This document shows positions 1 through 8,307 of a stretch of 64,000 nt of DNA, piece after piece. Numbering within the stretch: position 1 is the first letter of the stretch; the number at the start of each line of letters is the position of its first letter. Source of the DNA: Actinoallomurus vinaceus (lineage in GTDB: Bacteria > Actinomycetota > Actinomycetes > Streptosporangiales > Streptosporangiaceae). The stretch spans positions 29,180-93,179 of the forward strand of contig NZ_BAABHK010000030.1 in the NCBI RefSeq assembly GCF_039542055.1, written 5' to 3'. Under the pieces are notes generated by a model. It saw nothing but the letters and a program-made list of their open reading frames with translations, made no database searches and was not told the origin of the DNA. A program made the translations under genes and the position numbers.

Positions 1-630
1 CTGTGGGAGCCCTTCGGCGCCCGGGCCGACCGTCTCGAGGCGACCATCGACGAACTGGCCCGGCTCTTCGCTGCGGACGGCTACGAACAGCAGGCCGCTC
101 TCCGCGAGGCGATGGGACTCCCGGCGCTCGCACCGGTGCAGCGGCACGGTTTCGGCGGCTCCGGGCCGCCGCTGCTGATCGGCGGCACCGGGGACCGGAT
201 CCTGCGCGTCGCCGCGGAGCGCGCCGACATCGTCGGGATCGCCGGGACGTACCAGGTCAAGGGCCAACCTCCGGGGACGTTCCGGCTTGCCACGGCGGCC
301 GAGACGGACGAACGCGTCCGCTACGCGCGCGAATGCGCGGGTGAGCGGGCGGACGAGGTCGAGTGGCAGGTGCTCGTCCAGATCGTGCTGGAGACGAAGG
401 ACCGGCGGGCGGCCGCCGAGGAGCTGAGCGAGCGGTTCGGGCGCGCCCTGAGCGCCGGCGAGATCCTCGAGACGCCCTTCGTCCTGATCGGCACCGTCGA
501 CGAGATGGCCGAGCGGATTCTGCGGTATCGCGAGCGGTTCGGCTTCACGTACTACACGGTGCACGGCTCGTACATGGAGGCGTTCGCCCCCGTCATCGAG
601 CGAGTACGGGCGGTCAAGGCTGACGCCTGA
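1..630 (+). CDS. LLM-class F420-dependent oxidoreductase, 3' part
   Basis: The reading frame is open from base 1, so the 5' end lies outside the window; 209 residues are visible. The segment PPLLIGGTGDRILRVAAERA and the following block with ADIVGIAG match the C-terminal half of luciferase-like (TIM-barrel) flavin/F420 monooxygenases, closest in feel to the TIGR03621 group. Such enzymes use reduced F420 or FMN on unknown small substrates in the cytosol. An npdG gene about 10 kb away would supply F420H2, but the two genes are not linked. The last codons (GACGCC before TGA) are the first copy of the repeat cluster that follows. Family assignment is firm; substrate is unknown. Confidence 0.85.
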   Translation: MWEPFGARADRLEATIDELARLFAADGYEQQAALREAMGLPALAPVQRHGFGGSGPPLLIGGTGDRILRVAAERADIVGIAGTYQVKGQPPGTFRLATAAETDERVRYARECAGERADEVEWQVLVQIVLETKDRRAAAEELSERFGRALSAGEILETPFVLIGTVDEMAERILRYRERFGFTYYTVHGSYMEAFAPVIERVRAVKADA

Positions 631-1018
631 GCGCCGGGCGGGGCCCGGTCCGGGGTGACGCCGCGCCGGTCGCCCCGGGGGCAGCGGACCGTGGGCGGCC
701 GGCGGCCGAGCACCGGCCAGCGGTCTCCTCCGAGACATCGCGGGCGGCGGCGCGGCGGGGCCAAGCCTGGGGTGATGCCCGCTCGGCTCGGGGTGACCGC
801 CCGGGCGTCGGGATGGGGCCCCTGACCGCCCCGGGTGTCGGGTGGGGCCAGGTCCGGGGTGACGCCTGAGTGCGGGGAGAGGCCCGGCCCCTGACCGCCC
901 CGGGTGTGGGGCGGGGCCAGTCTCGAGGCGACATCTGAGCGTGGGGAGGGGCCGGGCCGATGGTGACGCCTGAGCGGCCGGGCCCGGGCCGGGCCGGGGC
1001 CGCTCGGCGATGTCGGCC
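621..1018. repeat. Degenerate repeat cluster beginning at a stop codon
   Basis: About 390 bp without a convincing gene. The core GTGACGCCTGAG recurs imperfectly: at the oxidoreductase stop (621-633), again near 868, as GACATCTGAGCG near 930 and as GTGACGCCTGAGCGG near 963. Between these are repeated blocks such as CTGACCGCCCCGGGTGT (about 823 and 893). The first copy includes the gene's own stop codon. Copies have diverged and vary in length, so this is old and repeatedly rearranged. No promoter or RNA fold is evident. Confidence 0.7.
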
Positions 1019-1020
1019 GG

Positions 1021-1362
1021 TCAGCGGGCGGCGGGAGTTCCGGACTCGACGGGAAGGCCGGCCTCCACCCAGTCCTGGATGCCCTCACGGTACTTGCGGA
1101 CGTCGGTGTAGCCGAGGTTCGTCAGCCGGGTCGCCACCGCCTCGCTGTTGCCGCAGGCGGCGTTCGAGCAGTAGGTGACGATCGGGGCGTTCCGGTCCGG
1201 CAGCAGGTCCGCCGCGCGGGCGTCGACCTCGTCCTCGACGAGGTTGAGCGCGCCGGGCAGGTGCTGCTGCGCGTAGTACGACTCGGGCAGGGCGTCGACG
1301 ACGGTCACCGTGCCGGCCTCGATGGCGGCACGCAGGTCGTCGCGGGAGATGAGCGCGGTCAT
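1021..1362 (-). CDS. Rhodanese-like sulfurtransferase domain protein
   Basis: A 113-residue single rhodanese domain. The active-site loop starts at Cys65 (CSNAACGNS), preceded by a PIVTY strand, as in GlpE/PspE-type cytosolic sulfurtransferases, which carry persulfide sulfur on this Cys. No signal peptide is seen. The ATG start has GGGA five bases upstream. It is divergent from a tetR gene, and the 100-bp gap holds two matching palindromes, so the TetR protein probably controls this gene. The physiological sulfur acceptor is unknown. The length is typical of single-domain rhodaneses. Confidence 0.88.
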   Translation of the reverse strand: MTALISRDDLRAAIEAGTVTVVDALPESYYAQQHLPGALNLVEDEVDARAADLLPDRNAPIVTYCSNAACGNSEAVATRLTNLGYTDVRKYREGIQDWVEAGLPVESGTPAAR

Positions 1363-1372
1363 GGTGATCCCT

Positions 1373-1428
1373 TCGATAATCGGACCGCAGTCCGGTTGGT
1401 ATCGAGGACGCTACCGGACTATGGTCCG
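1373..1428. promoter_or_regulatory. Paired palindromic operators between rhodanese and tetR genes
   Basis: Two copies of CGGAC-N4-GTCCG lie at 1381-1394 and 1415-1428, 34 bp apart. The first is nested inside a wider inverted repeat, with TCGATA at 1373-1378 and TATCGA at 1400-1405. The position in a divergent gap beside a TetR gene makes them likely binding sites for that repressor. Confidence 0.6.
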
Positions 1429-1462
1429 AATGTCGAGAGATCGACCGAGTGAGGGAGTGCGG

Positions 1463-2080
1463 ATGCCGGAGGACGTCGAGTTGTTGTCGCTGGCGGCGCG
1501 GAGGCCGGTCGAGCGGGCCGACGCCGCGCGCAACCGTCGGCTCGTGCTCGACGCCGCGGCCCGGCTGTTCGCCGAGCACGGGGTGGACGGCGTGAGCATG
1601 GACGCCGTCGCCCGCGAGGCCGGGGTCGGCAAGGGCACCGTCTTCCGGCGCTTCGGCGACAAGTCGGGCCTGGCCGCCGCCCTCCTCGACGATCGGGAAC
1701 GCGAACTGCAGAAGGGGATCCTGTCGGGCCCGCCCCCGCTCGGGCCCGGGGCCCCGGCGGCGGAGCGGATCACGGCGTTCATCGGCGCCTACTTCGACTA
1801 CCTCGCCGGCCACCTCGACGTGTCACGGCTGTCCGAGACCGCCGTGCCGGGCGCGCGCTACCGCATCGGCGCCTACCGGTTCTGGCACCGACACCTGGCG
1901 ATCCTCATCCACGAGGCCGACCCGAGCGCCGACGCCGACCACCTGTCCCACATGCTCCTGGCCGCGCTGTCGGCGGACCTCGTCCACGCGCTGCGCGCCG
2001 ACGGCCACGACTGGGAGCGCATCCGCGCGGGGGTCCTGGACCTCGCCGCCCGCGTCATCCCGTCCGGTCGCGACGTCTGA
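1463..2080 (+). CDS. TetR/AcrR family transcriptional regulator
   Basis: A 205-residue protein. Residues about 20-70 form a classical TetR helix-turn-helix (the ARLFAEHGVDGVSMDAVARE region followed by AGVGKGTVFRRFGDK). The rest is a helical ligand domain with no recognisable specificity. I chose the ATG at 1463 because GAGGGA precedes it at good spacing; an in-frame start further upstream would run into the operator region. It is divergent from the rhodanese gene and probably represses both itself and that gene through the paired palindromes. Its final codons form the first unit of a downstream tandem repeat. Confidence 0.9.
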   Translation: MPEDVELLSLAARRPVERADAARNRRLVLDAAARLFAEHGVDGVSMDAVAREAGVGKGTVFRRFGDKSGLAAALLDDRERELQKGILSGPPPLGPGAPAAERITAFIGAYFDYLAGHLDVSRLSETAVPGARYRIGAYRFWHRHLAILIHEADPSADADHLSHMLLAALSADLVHALRADGHDWERIRAGVLDLAARVIPSGRDV

Positions 2081-2222
2081 CCTTCGTCGTGCGCTCCGCG
2101 CCGTGACGTCTGACCGCGCCGTGACGTCTGACCGCGCCGTCCGCTCCGCGCCGCGACGCCTGACCTTCGCGGTCCATTCCCGGCCGTGACGCCTGACCTT
2201 CGCGGTCCATTCCCGGCCGGCC
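2070..2222. repeat. Tandem repeat seeded at the tetR 3' end
   Basis: Five units begin CGYGACGYCTGACC, starting near 2070, 2102, 2120, 2152 and 2185. They are 18 to 33 bp long; the short second unit lacks the second half. The last two are almost identical (TTCGCGGTCCATTCCCGGC tails). The TGA of unit 1 is the stop codon of the tetR gene. The cluster fills most of the gap to the next gene. Confidence 0.8.
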
Positions 2223-2286
2223 AAGATCCGGCCAGCTTCTTCGGCGACGCGGGTTAGCCCGCCCGCCGACGGGAACGTCCGTCCGT

Positions 2287-2850
2287 GTGTCCCGCACGAT
2301 GATCACTGGGCTGCTGCTGGCGGTCGCGTTGCCGGTCGCCATCGGCTGCGCCGAGACACAGGTCCGGCCCGCCGCCACCGCGAGTTCCCACGTGCCCGCC
2401 GGCTCGGCCCCCGTGTCGCCGGCGCCCTCGCAGCTGGGAGCGCTCTCGCCGGTCCAGACCGGAAGCGGCTTCTCGCTCCCCATGCGGGTCGTCAACAGCG
2501 GCGACGGCACGCTGGTCTTCGTCCCGGTGCGGGTGAACGGCCGGGGCCCGTACGAGTTCGTCCTGGACACCGGGTCGTCGAACTCCTCTGTCGACCGCAG
2601 CCTCGTCCGCCGGCTCGGGCTGCCGCGTACGGGGCAGCAGCACCGGGTCCAGGGCGTCACCGGCAGCGGAACCGTGCCGATCGTCAAGGTGCGGCAGTGG
2701 ACGATCGGTGGCATCCCGCTCCGGGCCAGGTCTCTCGCCGTCGTCGACCTCGGCATGGGAGTGTCCGGGCTGCTCGGTTCGGACGAACTCCGCCATTTCA
2801 GCAGCATCACCCTCGACTTCCAGCACGACCGCATCAACTTCCAGCCGTGA
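2287..2850 (+). CDS. Secreted retropepsin-like aspartyl protease, probable lipoprotein
   Basis: A 187-residue protein with a short hydrophobic N-terminus ending in a lipobox-like AIG-Cys21, a Pro/Ala-rich linker to about residue 60, then a single retropepsin-type domain. The catalytic motif is VLDTGSSNSSV with Asp94. A GLLGSDEL segment near residue 163 matches the second conserved loop of this fold. Proteins with one aspartyl-protease domain must dimerise to be active, so this is likely a homodimeric extracytoplasmic protease. The start is GTG at 2287; an in-frame ATG at 2299 is an alternative. The substrate is unknown. Confidence 0.75.
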   Translation: MSRTMITGLLLAVALPVAIGCAETQVRPAATASSHVPAGSAPVSPAPSQLGALSPVQTGSGFSLPMRVVNSGDGTLVFVPVRVNGRGPYEFVLDTGSSNSSVDRSLVRRLGLPRTGQQHRVQGVTGSGTVPIVKVRQWTIGGIPLRARSLAVVDLGMGVSGLLGSDELRHFSSITLDFQHDRINFQP

Positions 2851-2918
2851 GTGGTAGCCGTCGTACCAGGACCGGCGTGCCCTGGTACCGGCCCGGCACC
2901 GCGTACGAGGATCGGACC

Positions 2919-3704
2919 ATGACCACCGTACTGATCACTGGATCCACGGCCGGCGTCGGCCGGTATCTCGCCGGGCGCCTGGCCGAGCGGGGCATGACCG
3001 TTCTGCTGCACGGCCGTGATCGGGCCAAGCTCGACGCGGTCGCGGCGGAGACCGGCGGCCGGCCGTACGTCGCGGACCTCGCGTCGCTGGCCGAGGTGCG
3101 CGACCTCGCCGGCCGCGTCCACGCCGACCTCGCCGCGGAGAGCACCGACGGCACAGGGCTGGACGTACTGATCAACAACGCGGGCGTCGGCAGCGGAACG
3201 GGCCGCAGGCTCACCGCCGACGGGCACGAGCTGCACTGGGCCGTCAACTACCTGGCGCCCGTGCTGCTCACGCGCCTGCTGCTGCCCGTGCTCGGACCGG
3301 GCGCCCGGGTCGTCAACGAGGGCTCCCTCGGCCAGGACACGATCGACTTCGACGACCTGACGATGGAACGCCGCTACGGCGGCACCCTCGCGTACTGCCG
3401 CAGCAAGCTGGCGCTCGCCGCCTGGACCTTCGACCTGGCCGAACAGCTGGACGGCGTCGCGGTCAACTGCATACACCCCGCGACGTACATGGACACGGCG
3501 ATGGTCCGCGAGGCCGGCGTCACTCCGTGGTCGACGGTCGAGGAGGGCGGCGACGCCGTGCTGCGGCTCGTCACCGAGGACGTCGGAACGGGCCGGTTCT
3601 TCGACGGCATGAGGCGTTCCAAGGCGCACGGCGACGCGTACGACCCGAAGGTCCGCGGCCTGCTGCGCGAGGCCACCGACCGCGCGCTGGCCGGGTTCGC
3701 CTGA
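2919..3704 (+). CDS. Short-chain dehydrogenase/reductase
   Basis: A 261-residue Rossmann-fold enzyme. The cofactor motif TGSTAGVG (residues 7-14), LINNAG and the catalytic YCRSK (Y-x3-K) are all present, and a Ser in the segment VVNEGSLG fits the third catalytic position. Such enzymes oxidise or reduce hydroxyl/keto groups with NAD(P)H in the cytosol; the substrate cannot be read from sequence. The ATG at 2919 was chosen because CGAGGA lies just upstream; the frame is open further upstream but overlaps the protease gene. The final HG-containing tail resembles the retinol-dehydrogenase-like SDR subgroup. Confidence 0.88.
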   Translation: MTTVLITGSTAGVGRYLAGRLAERGMTVLLHGRDRAKLDAVAAETGGRPYVADLASLAEVRDLAGRVHADLAAESTDGTGLDVLINNAGVGSGTGRRLTADGHELHWAVNYLAPVLLTRLLLPVLGPGARVVNEGSLGQDTIDFDDLTMERRYGGTLAYCRSKLALAAWTFDLAEQLDGVAVNCIHPATYMDTAMVREAGVTPWSTVEEGGDAVLRLVTEDVGTGRFFDGMRRSKAHGDAYDPKVRGLLREATDRALAGFA

Positions 3705-3757
3705 GGACCCCCGCACGCGTCCAGCGGCTTTCTCATCAGGCAGCGCGGGCAACAGCC

Positions 3758-4816
3758 CTAACCGGGCAGCTGGCCCAGGGTGACCGCGGTCGTGGTCTTG
3801 CTGCCGTCCGGGTGCTGGACCACCACCTGCGCCTTGTCGCCGGGCTTCAGCACGGCCAGGACGTCGGACAGTTCGGCGGTGGTCGGCGTCTTGGTGCCGT
3901 TGACCGACACGATGACGTCGTTGGGGCGGATCCCGGCCCGGTCGGCGGGTCCGCCCTTCGTCACCGACACCACCCCGACGCCGATGACGTTGCCCGCCAG
4001 GTCGGCGACGTTCCGGATCGTGACGCCGAGCGCGGCCCGGCCCGAGTTGGTCACGCGGCCCGACCTGATGAGCTGATCGGCGATCAGTTTGACCATGTTG
4101 CTGGGGATCGCGAAGCCGATGCCCGCGGCCGCGCCCCCGATCTGCGGGTCGGACGCCGCGAGAGCGGGAATGCCGATCACCTCGTTGTTCAAGGTCACCA
4201 GCGCGCCACCGCTGTTCCCCGGGTTGATCGGCGCGCTCGTCTGCACCGCTCCGGCGATCGTCGCGCCCGGGAAGGCGCCCTCGCGCGGCGAGGACACCGT
4301 GCGTCCGACCGCGGAGACGATGCCGTTGGTCACGCTGCCCGACAGGCCGAGCGGATTGCCCATCGCCAGCACGATCTGGCCCACCGTCAGGCGGCTGGAG
4401 TCGCCGAAGTGCGCGGGCTTCAGCGACCCGTCGCTCACCCGCACGACCGCCAGATCGTCCGGGGCGTACTGGCCGATGAGCTGCGCGGGCAGCGCCTTCT
4501 TGCCGGTCGCGGTGGTCACCTTCAGCCGGTTGGCCCCCGCGACGACATGGGCGTTGGTGACGATGTCGCCCTTGTTGTCGTAGATGACGCCGGACCCGAG
4601 CCCCGAGTCGGTGTCGATCTGGACCACGGAGGGCAGCACCGTCTTGACGACCTGCTCGTACGTCTGCTCCAGTTGGCCGGCGTACCCCGGGGCCGGCGGT
4701 GCGGCGCCGGGGGCCGTCGCGGCCGCGTTCGTCTTGTCGGCGTCGCCGCCACCGCATCCGGCGACCAGCACCAGTCCGGTGATCACGGCAGCGCCACACC
4801 GTGTCATGTGTCCCAC
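3758..4816 (-). CDS. HtrA/DegP-like serine protease lipoprotein with PDZ domain
   Basis: A 352-residue protein: signal peptide with lipobox LVAG-Cys21, an Ala/Pro-rich linker, a trypsin-like S1C domain (about 55-235) and one PDZ domain (about 250-350). The triad is visible: His90 in VTNAHVV, Asp121 in DDLAVVRV and Ser202 in NPGNSGGAL. Family members degrade or chaperone misfolded proteins outside the membrane. The GTG at 4816 has GAAGAG at suitable spacing; an ATG nine bases inside is possible. The following gene on the same strand is 2 kb upstream, so it is probably monocistronic. Confidence 0.92.
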   Translation of the reverse strand: MGHMTRCGAAVITGLVLVAGCGGGDADKTNAAATAPGAAPPAPGYAGQLEQTYEQVVKTVLPSVVQIDTDSGLGSGVIYDNKGDIVTNAHVVAGANRLKVTTATGKKALPAQLIGQYAPDDLAVVRVSDGSLKPAHFGDSSRLTVGQIVLAMGNPLGLSGSVTNGIVSAVGRTVSSPREGAFPGATIAGAVQTSAPINPGNSGGALVTLNNEVIGIPALAASDPQIGGAAAGIGFAIPSNMVKLIADQLIRSGRVTNSGRAALGVTIRNVADLAGNVIGVGVVSVTKGGPADRAGIRPNDVIVSVNGTKTPTTAELSDVLAVLKPGDKAQVVVQHPDGSKTTTAVTLGQLPG

Positions 4817-4948
4817 ATCACTGCTCTTCCCAGCAGGTCGCGGGGTAAGCGGTGTGGCGCGCCCGCGGAATGCCGTCGGCGGACACCGTGGTGCCTGCCG
4901 ACGTCGTGTGTGAGCCGGGGTGTCAGCCGTTGCGCGTGAGCCGGAGGG

Positions 4949-5689
4949 TCAGCCGCCGTTGTGCGTGAGCCAGTGCGCGGCGAAGGAGCCGGCCGACGAC
5001 CGAATGCCGAGGATCACGATGCCCAGCGTGAGGATGGGCGTGACCACCCACTTCTCGACCTTCCCGTTGGTGCGGGGCACCAGCGGGATCGCGAGTCGCC
5101 AGGGGATGGGCCAGAACACGGGGCAGCCCTGCGGCGTGATGGAGTCGGTGATGACGTGCATGAGGCAGCCGAGCCCCACCGCGAAGCCGGCCCACCCCAG
5201 CGTGTAGCCGTGCGTCCCCAGGCCGGGCCCGGTGAACTTCATCTGCGCCAGGAGGAAGGTCAGCCCGCCGGCGATCGCGGCGTTGAGCAGCGCGTCGAAG
5301 TGCTCTTTCTTGGGAACGCCGATCCCGATCCCCTGCAACCCCAGGCCGATGAGCAGGAACAGCATCACCCACCACGCCTGCACGACGTGCTGCGACAGCA
5401 GGTCGGCGCCGACCGCCATGAGTGCGCAGAACAGCAGCGAGTGCGTCGCGTGCCGGTGCCCGCCGGACACCACGCTGATGCCCTTGCACAGGACGCGGGT
5501 GACCGGGCCGAACGTGTTGGCGATCGTCCCGTCGTGGTGGTCGAGGTCCGGAAGCAGCGCCGCCCCGGCGCAGACGACGGCTCCGGCCGCGATCTGGCCG
5601 GGAGTCATCCGCATGCCGAAGTCGGCGAGGAACGGCGCGGTCCCGAGCCAGGCCGCCGCCCCGGCCAGCGCATGCGTATGGCCCATCAT
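4949..5689 (-). CDS. YdjM-type membrane-bound metal-dependent hydrolase family protein
   Basis: A 246-residue multi-pass membrane protein. Conserved polar motifs are spaced as in the YdjM/DUF457 family: GHTHALAG at the N-terminus, LLPDLDHHDGT, GGHRHATHS and HVITDSITPQG, all able to bind metal near the membrane. E. coli YdjM is SOS-regulated; no LexA-like box is seen here. I chose the ATG at 5689 because GGGTGATC precedes it, and the longer frame upstream adds a non-hydrophobic, unlikely N-terminus. The biochemical role is not established for the family. Confidence 0.8.
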   Translation of the reverse strand: MMGHTHALAGAAAWLGTAPFLADFGMRMTPGQIAAGAVVCAGAALLPDLDHHDGTIANTFGPVTRVLCKGISVVSGGHRHATHSLLFCALMAVGADLLSQHVVQAWWVMLFLLIGLGLQGIGIGVPKKEHFDALLNAAIAGGLTFLLAQMKFTGPGLGTHGYTLGWAGFAVGLGCLMHVITDSITPQGCPVFWPIPWRLAIPLVPRTNGKVEKWVVTPILTLGIVILGIRSSAGSFAAHWLTHNGG

Positions 5690-5812
5690 GTGAAGATCAC
5701 CCGCTTTGTTGACACGCGCGGACTGTAGCCCGCTTCGGGGAGTACGGACGCGCGACGCGCCGGAGCGGTTCCGCAATCGACCGGAATCAGTCCGCAGTGT
5801 GGAAACACAATG

Positions 5813-5842
5813 GCCCGGACCCGGTCAGGACCGGGTCCGGGC
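5813..5842 (-). terminator. Hairpin terminator after the P450 gene
   Basis: A perfect 13-bp stem (5813-5825 with 5830-5842) around a 4-base loop, about 50 bp past the P450 stop codon on the minus strand. It is followed in that direction by a moderately T-rich stretch. Confidence 0.75.
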
Positions 5843-5893
5843 ACGTGTCGCGCGGACCTGAGCGCGCCCCCGGAGAACGCGCCTATCGGAGGG

Positions 5894-7147
5894 TCACGCG
5901 GGCTCCGGCGTGCGCTCCTCCGCGGCCCGCTTCCGCGCCGGGCCGAGGTTCACCGGCAGGGACAACGGCCCGTACGTGATGAACGACGGGTTGTAGTGAA
6001 TGGCGTCGGCGTCGGCGGCCAGGCTGAGCTCCGGGAAGCGCCCGAACAGAGCGTCCAGGGCGATGCGGCTCTCCAACCGGGCCAGCGGCGCGCCGACGCA
6101 GAAGTGCGGGCCGAACCCGAACGCCAGGTGACCGCTCTGCTCGCGGGTGATGTCGAACCGGTCGGCCGTGTCGCCGTACCGTCCGTGTTCGGTCCCGTGG
6201 TGCGCCAGGCTCAGCCAGAGGGCCTCACCGGCGGGGATGGGTACGCCCGCCAGGATCGTGTCGGTCACGGTGTACCGGAACGGCGAGCCGAGCACGGGGC
6301 CGCGGTAGCGCAGGGTCTCCTCGACCACCTGGGGCCACAGGTCTCGTTCGATCGCCAGGGCGAGCTGATCCCGGTGGGCGCACAGTGCGACGATGGCGTT
6401 GCCGAGCAGGTGGACGGTCGTCTCGTGGCCGGCGATGAGCATGACCCACAGGGCGCTGACGAGTTCGTCGTCGGAGAGACGGTCCTCGTCGTCGTGCGCC
6501 CGGACGAGCCCGGTCGTCAGGTCGTCTCCCGGTTCGCGTCGTTTGAGGTCGACCAGCGACGCCAGGTAGGAGTTCAGCGCCTCATTGGCGGCGGCGGCCT
6601 GCTCGCCGGTGGCGGTGTGCGACAGCAGCGTGGTCGTCCAGCCGCGCAGTTGGGCCCGTTCGGCGTGAGGGACGCCGTACAGGTCGCAGATGACCGACAT
6701 CGGCAACGTCTCGGTGAGGGCGGGCACGAGGTCGACGCCGTCTCCGGCCGCGGCGATGCCGTCGATGAGCTCGGCCGTCATCTCGGCGATCCGGGGCGCC
6801 ATCGCCTCCACTCGGGCGGCCGTGAAGGCCCGGGCGATCAGGGTCCGCAGCCGCCGGTGGTCCACGCCGTCCTTGACCTGAAGGTGGTCACCGGAGACGA
6901 GGGGGAGCATCGGCCAGTCCGCGGGAACCGTTCCGTCGTGCAGGGCGATCCAGTGCCGGGGGTCTGCCGAGAACACCTTGTTGTCGCGTGCGAAGACGTC
7001 GGCGAGCGCCTCGTAGCTGTTCACCGCCCAGGCGGGAACGTTCCCCGGCAGCTCGATGGGGACCACGGGCCCGGCGTCACGAAGCCGGGCGTAGGTGTGA
7101 AGGATCGGCTCTCCCGGCGTGGGGAAGGGGAAGCGGGAACCGCCCAC
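5894..7147 (-). CDS. Cytochrome P450
   Basis: A 417-residue soluble bacterial P450. The I-helix oxygen-binding motif AGHETT is at about 239-244, ExxR is Glu277-Arg280, and the haem loop FGFGPHFCVGAPLARLE carries the thiolate Cys350. The start is GTG at 7147, because a perfect GGAGG lies six bases upstream (7154-7158); upstream ATG codons have no ribosome site and would add an odd N-terminus. It resembles CYP105/107-type hydroxylases of natural-product or xenobiotic metabolism. No ferredoxin or reductase gene is adjacent, so electrons must come from elsewhere. Substrate unknown. Confidence 0.93.
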   Translation of the reverse strand: MGGSRFPFPTPGEPILHTYARLRDAGPVVPIELPGNVPAWAVNSYEALADVFARDNKVFSADPRHWIALHDGTVPADWPMLPLVSGDHLQVKDGVDHRRLRTLIARAFTAARVEAMAPRIAEMTAELIDGIAAAGDGVDLVPALTETLPMSVICDLYGVPHAERAQLRGWTTTLLSHTATGEQAAAANEALNSYLASLVDLKRREPGDDLTTGLVRAHDDEDRLSDDELVSALWVMLIAGHETTVHLLGNAIVALCAHRDQLALAIERDLWPQVVEETLRYRGPVLGSPFRYTVTDTILAGVPIPAGEALWLSLAHHGTEHGRYGDTADRFDITREQSGHLAFGFGPHFCVGAPLARLESRIALDALFGRFPELSLAADADAIHYNPSFITYGPLSLPVNLGPARKRAAEERTPEPA

Positions 7148-7301
7148 GTATTGCCTCCAGATGCATGGGAATGACATCCGTAGCGTAATTACCCGCTGAC
7201 ATTCCGGCCAGGGCATTTTTCGTTTTTAGTGCCAACTCGTCCTAATTCGGACAGAATGTTTGACTGGAGCGGCATAGGGCAACGGATCCGGACGTCGCGC
7301 C

Positions 7302-8273
7302 TCACTCGACCGGTATGAGACGCCAGTCGGCTTTTCCCGGACGGTAGGGCGCGTCGAGACGCTTGGCGACGACCCCGGGCAGGCCCTGCTCCCGCGCGGC
7401 GGCCCGCACCGCCTCGCCGTCGTCGAAGCAGGGCGCGGTCTGCCATCGGAGCCCGGCGAGACGCAGGCCTTCCAGCAGCTCCCGACGCCGTTGGTACGGC
7501 TCGTCGAACAGCGAACGGCCGTCCAGGTGGAGCACGTCGAAGATCATATAGGTCTCGCGGTCCTCGACGACGGCCACCTCGCCGTCCAGGACGACCCGGT
7601 GGGCGGCAAGCGACTCCCCGAGCCCGGACGGGGTCTTGGCGGCCTCGCCGCCGGCGTCCTGGGCGTGCGTCGTGCCGCGGTCGGAGAACACGATCAACCG
7701 GCACCCGCCCCACGCGAACTCGAAGCCGTACGCCTCCGCGCGGCGGGGAAGGCGTTCGCGCACCTCGGGCCGTACGGGGTCGACTTGCTCGGGCATCGGG
7801 TCGGCGTCCGGGGCGACCGGCGGGTCCATCCGGTGGATCATCCAGTTCTTGCCGTTCGTCCGAAACAGGACGTATCTGCCGGACACCCGGTTTCCGTGCA
7901 GGACGACCTTGACCTCACGGTCGGTCCATTTCTCGGTCTCGTACGTTCCGCGGTCCCAGATGCCGACCTGACCGCCGCCGTACTCGCCTTTCGGGATCTC
8001 CCCGGCGAACGACGCGTACTCCAGCGGGTGGTCCTCGGTGTGCACGGCCAGATGATTGGTCCGCGGATCGTCCGGCACGCCCTTCGGCAGCGCCCAGGAC
8101 ACCAGCACGCCGTCGCGTTCGAGCCGGAAGTCCCAGTGCAGCCGCCGCGCGTGGTGTTCCTGGATCACGAACGTGTCGTCGTTCCCACGGGGGAGCGGCC
8201 CCTCGCCGGGAACCGGCTCCGGCGTACGGCTCGCGTCGCGCTTGCTGCGGTACGTCCCGAGTCTGTCGGCCAC
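7302..8273 (-). CDS. LigD-like 3'-phosphoesterase fused to a degenerate ligase domain
   Basis: A 323-residue protein of two parts. Residues 1-155 form the 3'-phosphoesterase domain of bacterial NHEJ ligase D; its active residues are intact (His40, His46, Asp48, Arg50, His82, Tyr86 by analogy with the Pseudomonas enzyme). Residues about 165-323 resemble the adenylation domain of ATP-dependent DNA ligases, but motif I reads FEFAWGG instead of the usual x-K-x-DG form, so the AMP-accepting Lys is Ala187. The motif IV Glu is replaced (GLPGVVAKR). There is no OB-fold. It should therefore trim 3' ends but not ligate. The start is GTG at 8273. No ku gene is nearby. Confidence 0.85.
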   Translation of the reverse strand: MADRLGTYRSKRDASRTPEPVPGEGPLPRGNDDTFVIQEHHARRLHWDFRLERDGVLVSWALPKGVPDDPRTNHLAVHTEDHPLEYASFAGEIPKGEYGGGQVGIWDRGTYETEKWTDREVKVVLHGNRVSGRYVLFRTNGKNWMIHRMDPPVAPDADPMPEQVDPVRPEVRERLPRRAEAYGFEFAWGGCRLIVFSDRGTTHAQDAGGEAAKTPSGLGESLAAHRVVLDGEVAVVEDRETYMIFDVLHLDGRSLFDEPYQRRRELLEGLRLAGLRWQTAPCFDDGEAVRAAAREQGLPGVVAKRLDAPYRPGKADWRLIPVE

Positions 8274-8307
8274 GGCGCGGTACGTACCCGCGACGGACCG
8301 CCCTATC

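Noticed and set aside
2055..4799. Very long minus-strand open frame of about 900 codons
   Set aside because: It is antisense to the protease and SDR genes and partly to repeats, is Arg/Gly/Asp-rich, and shows no domains; high GC makes such frames common.
7148..7216. Upstream ATG starts for the P450
   Set aside because: No ribosome site and a non-P450 N-terminus; GTG at 7147 with GGAGG fits better.
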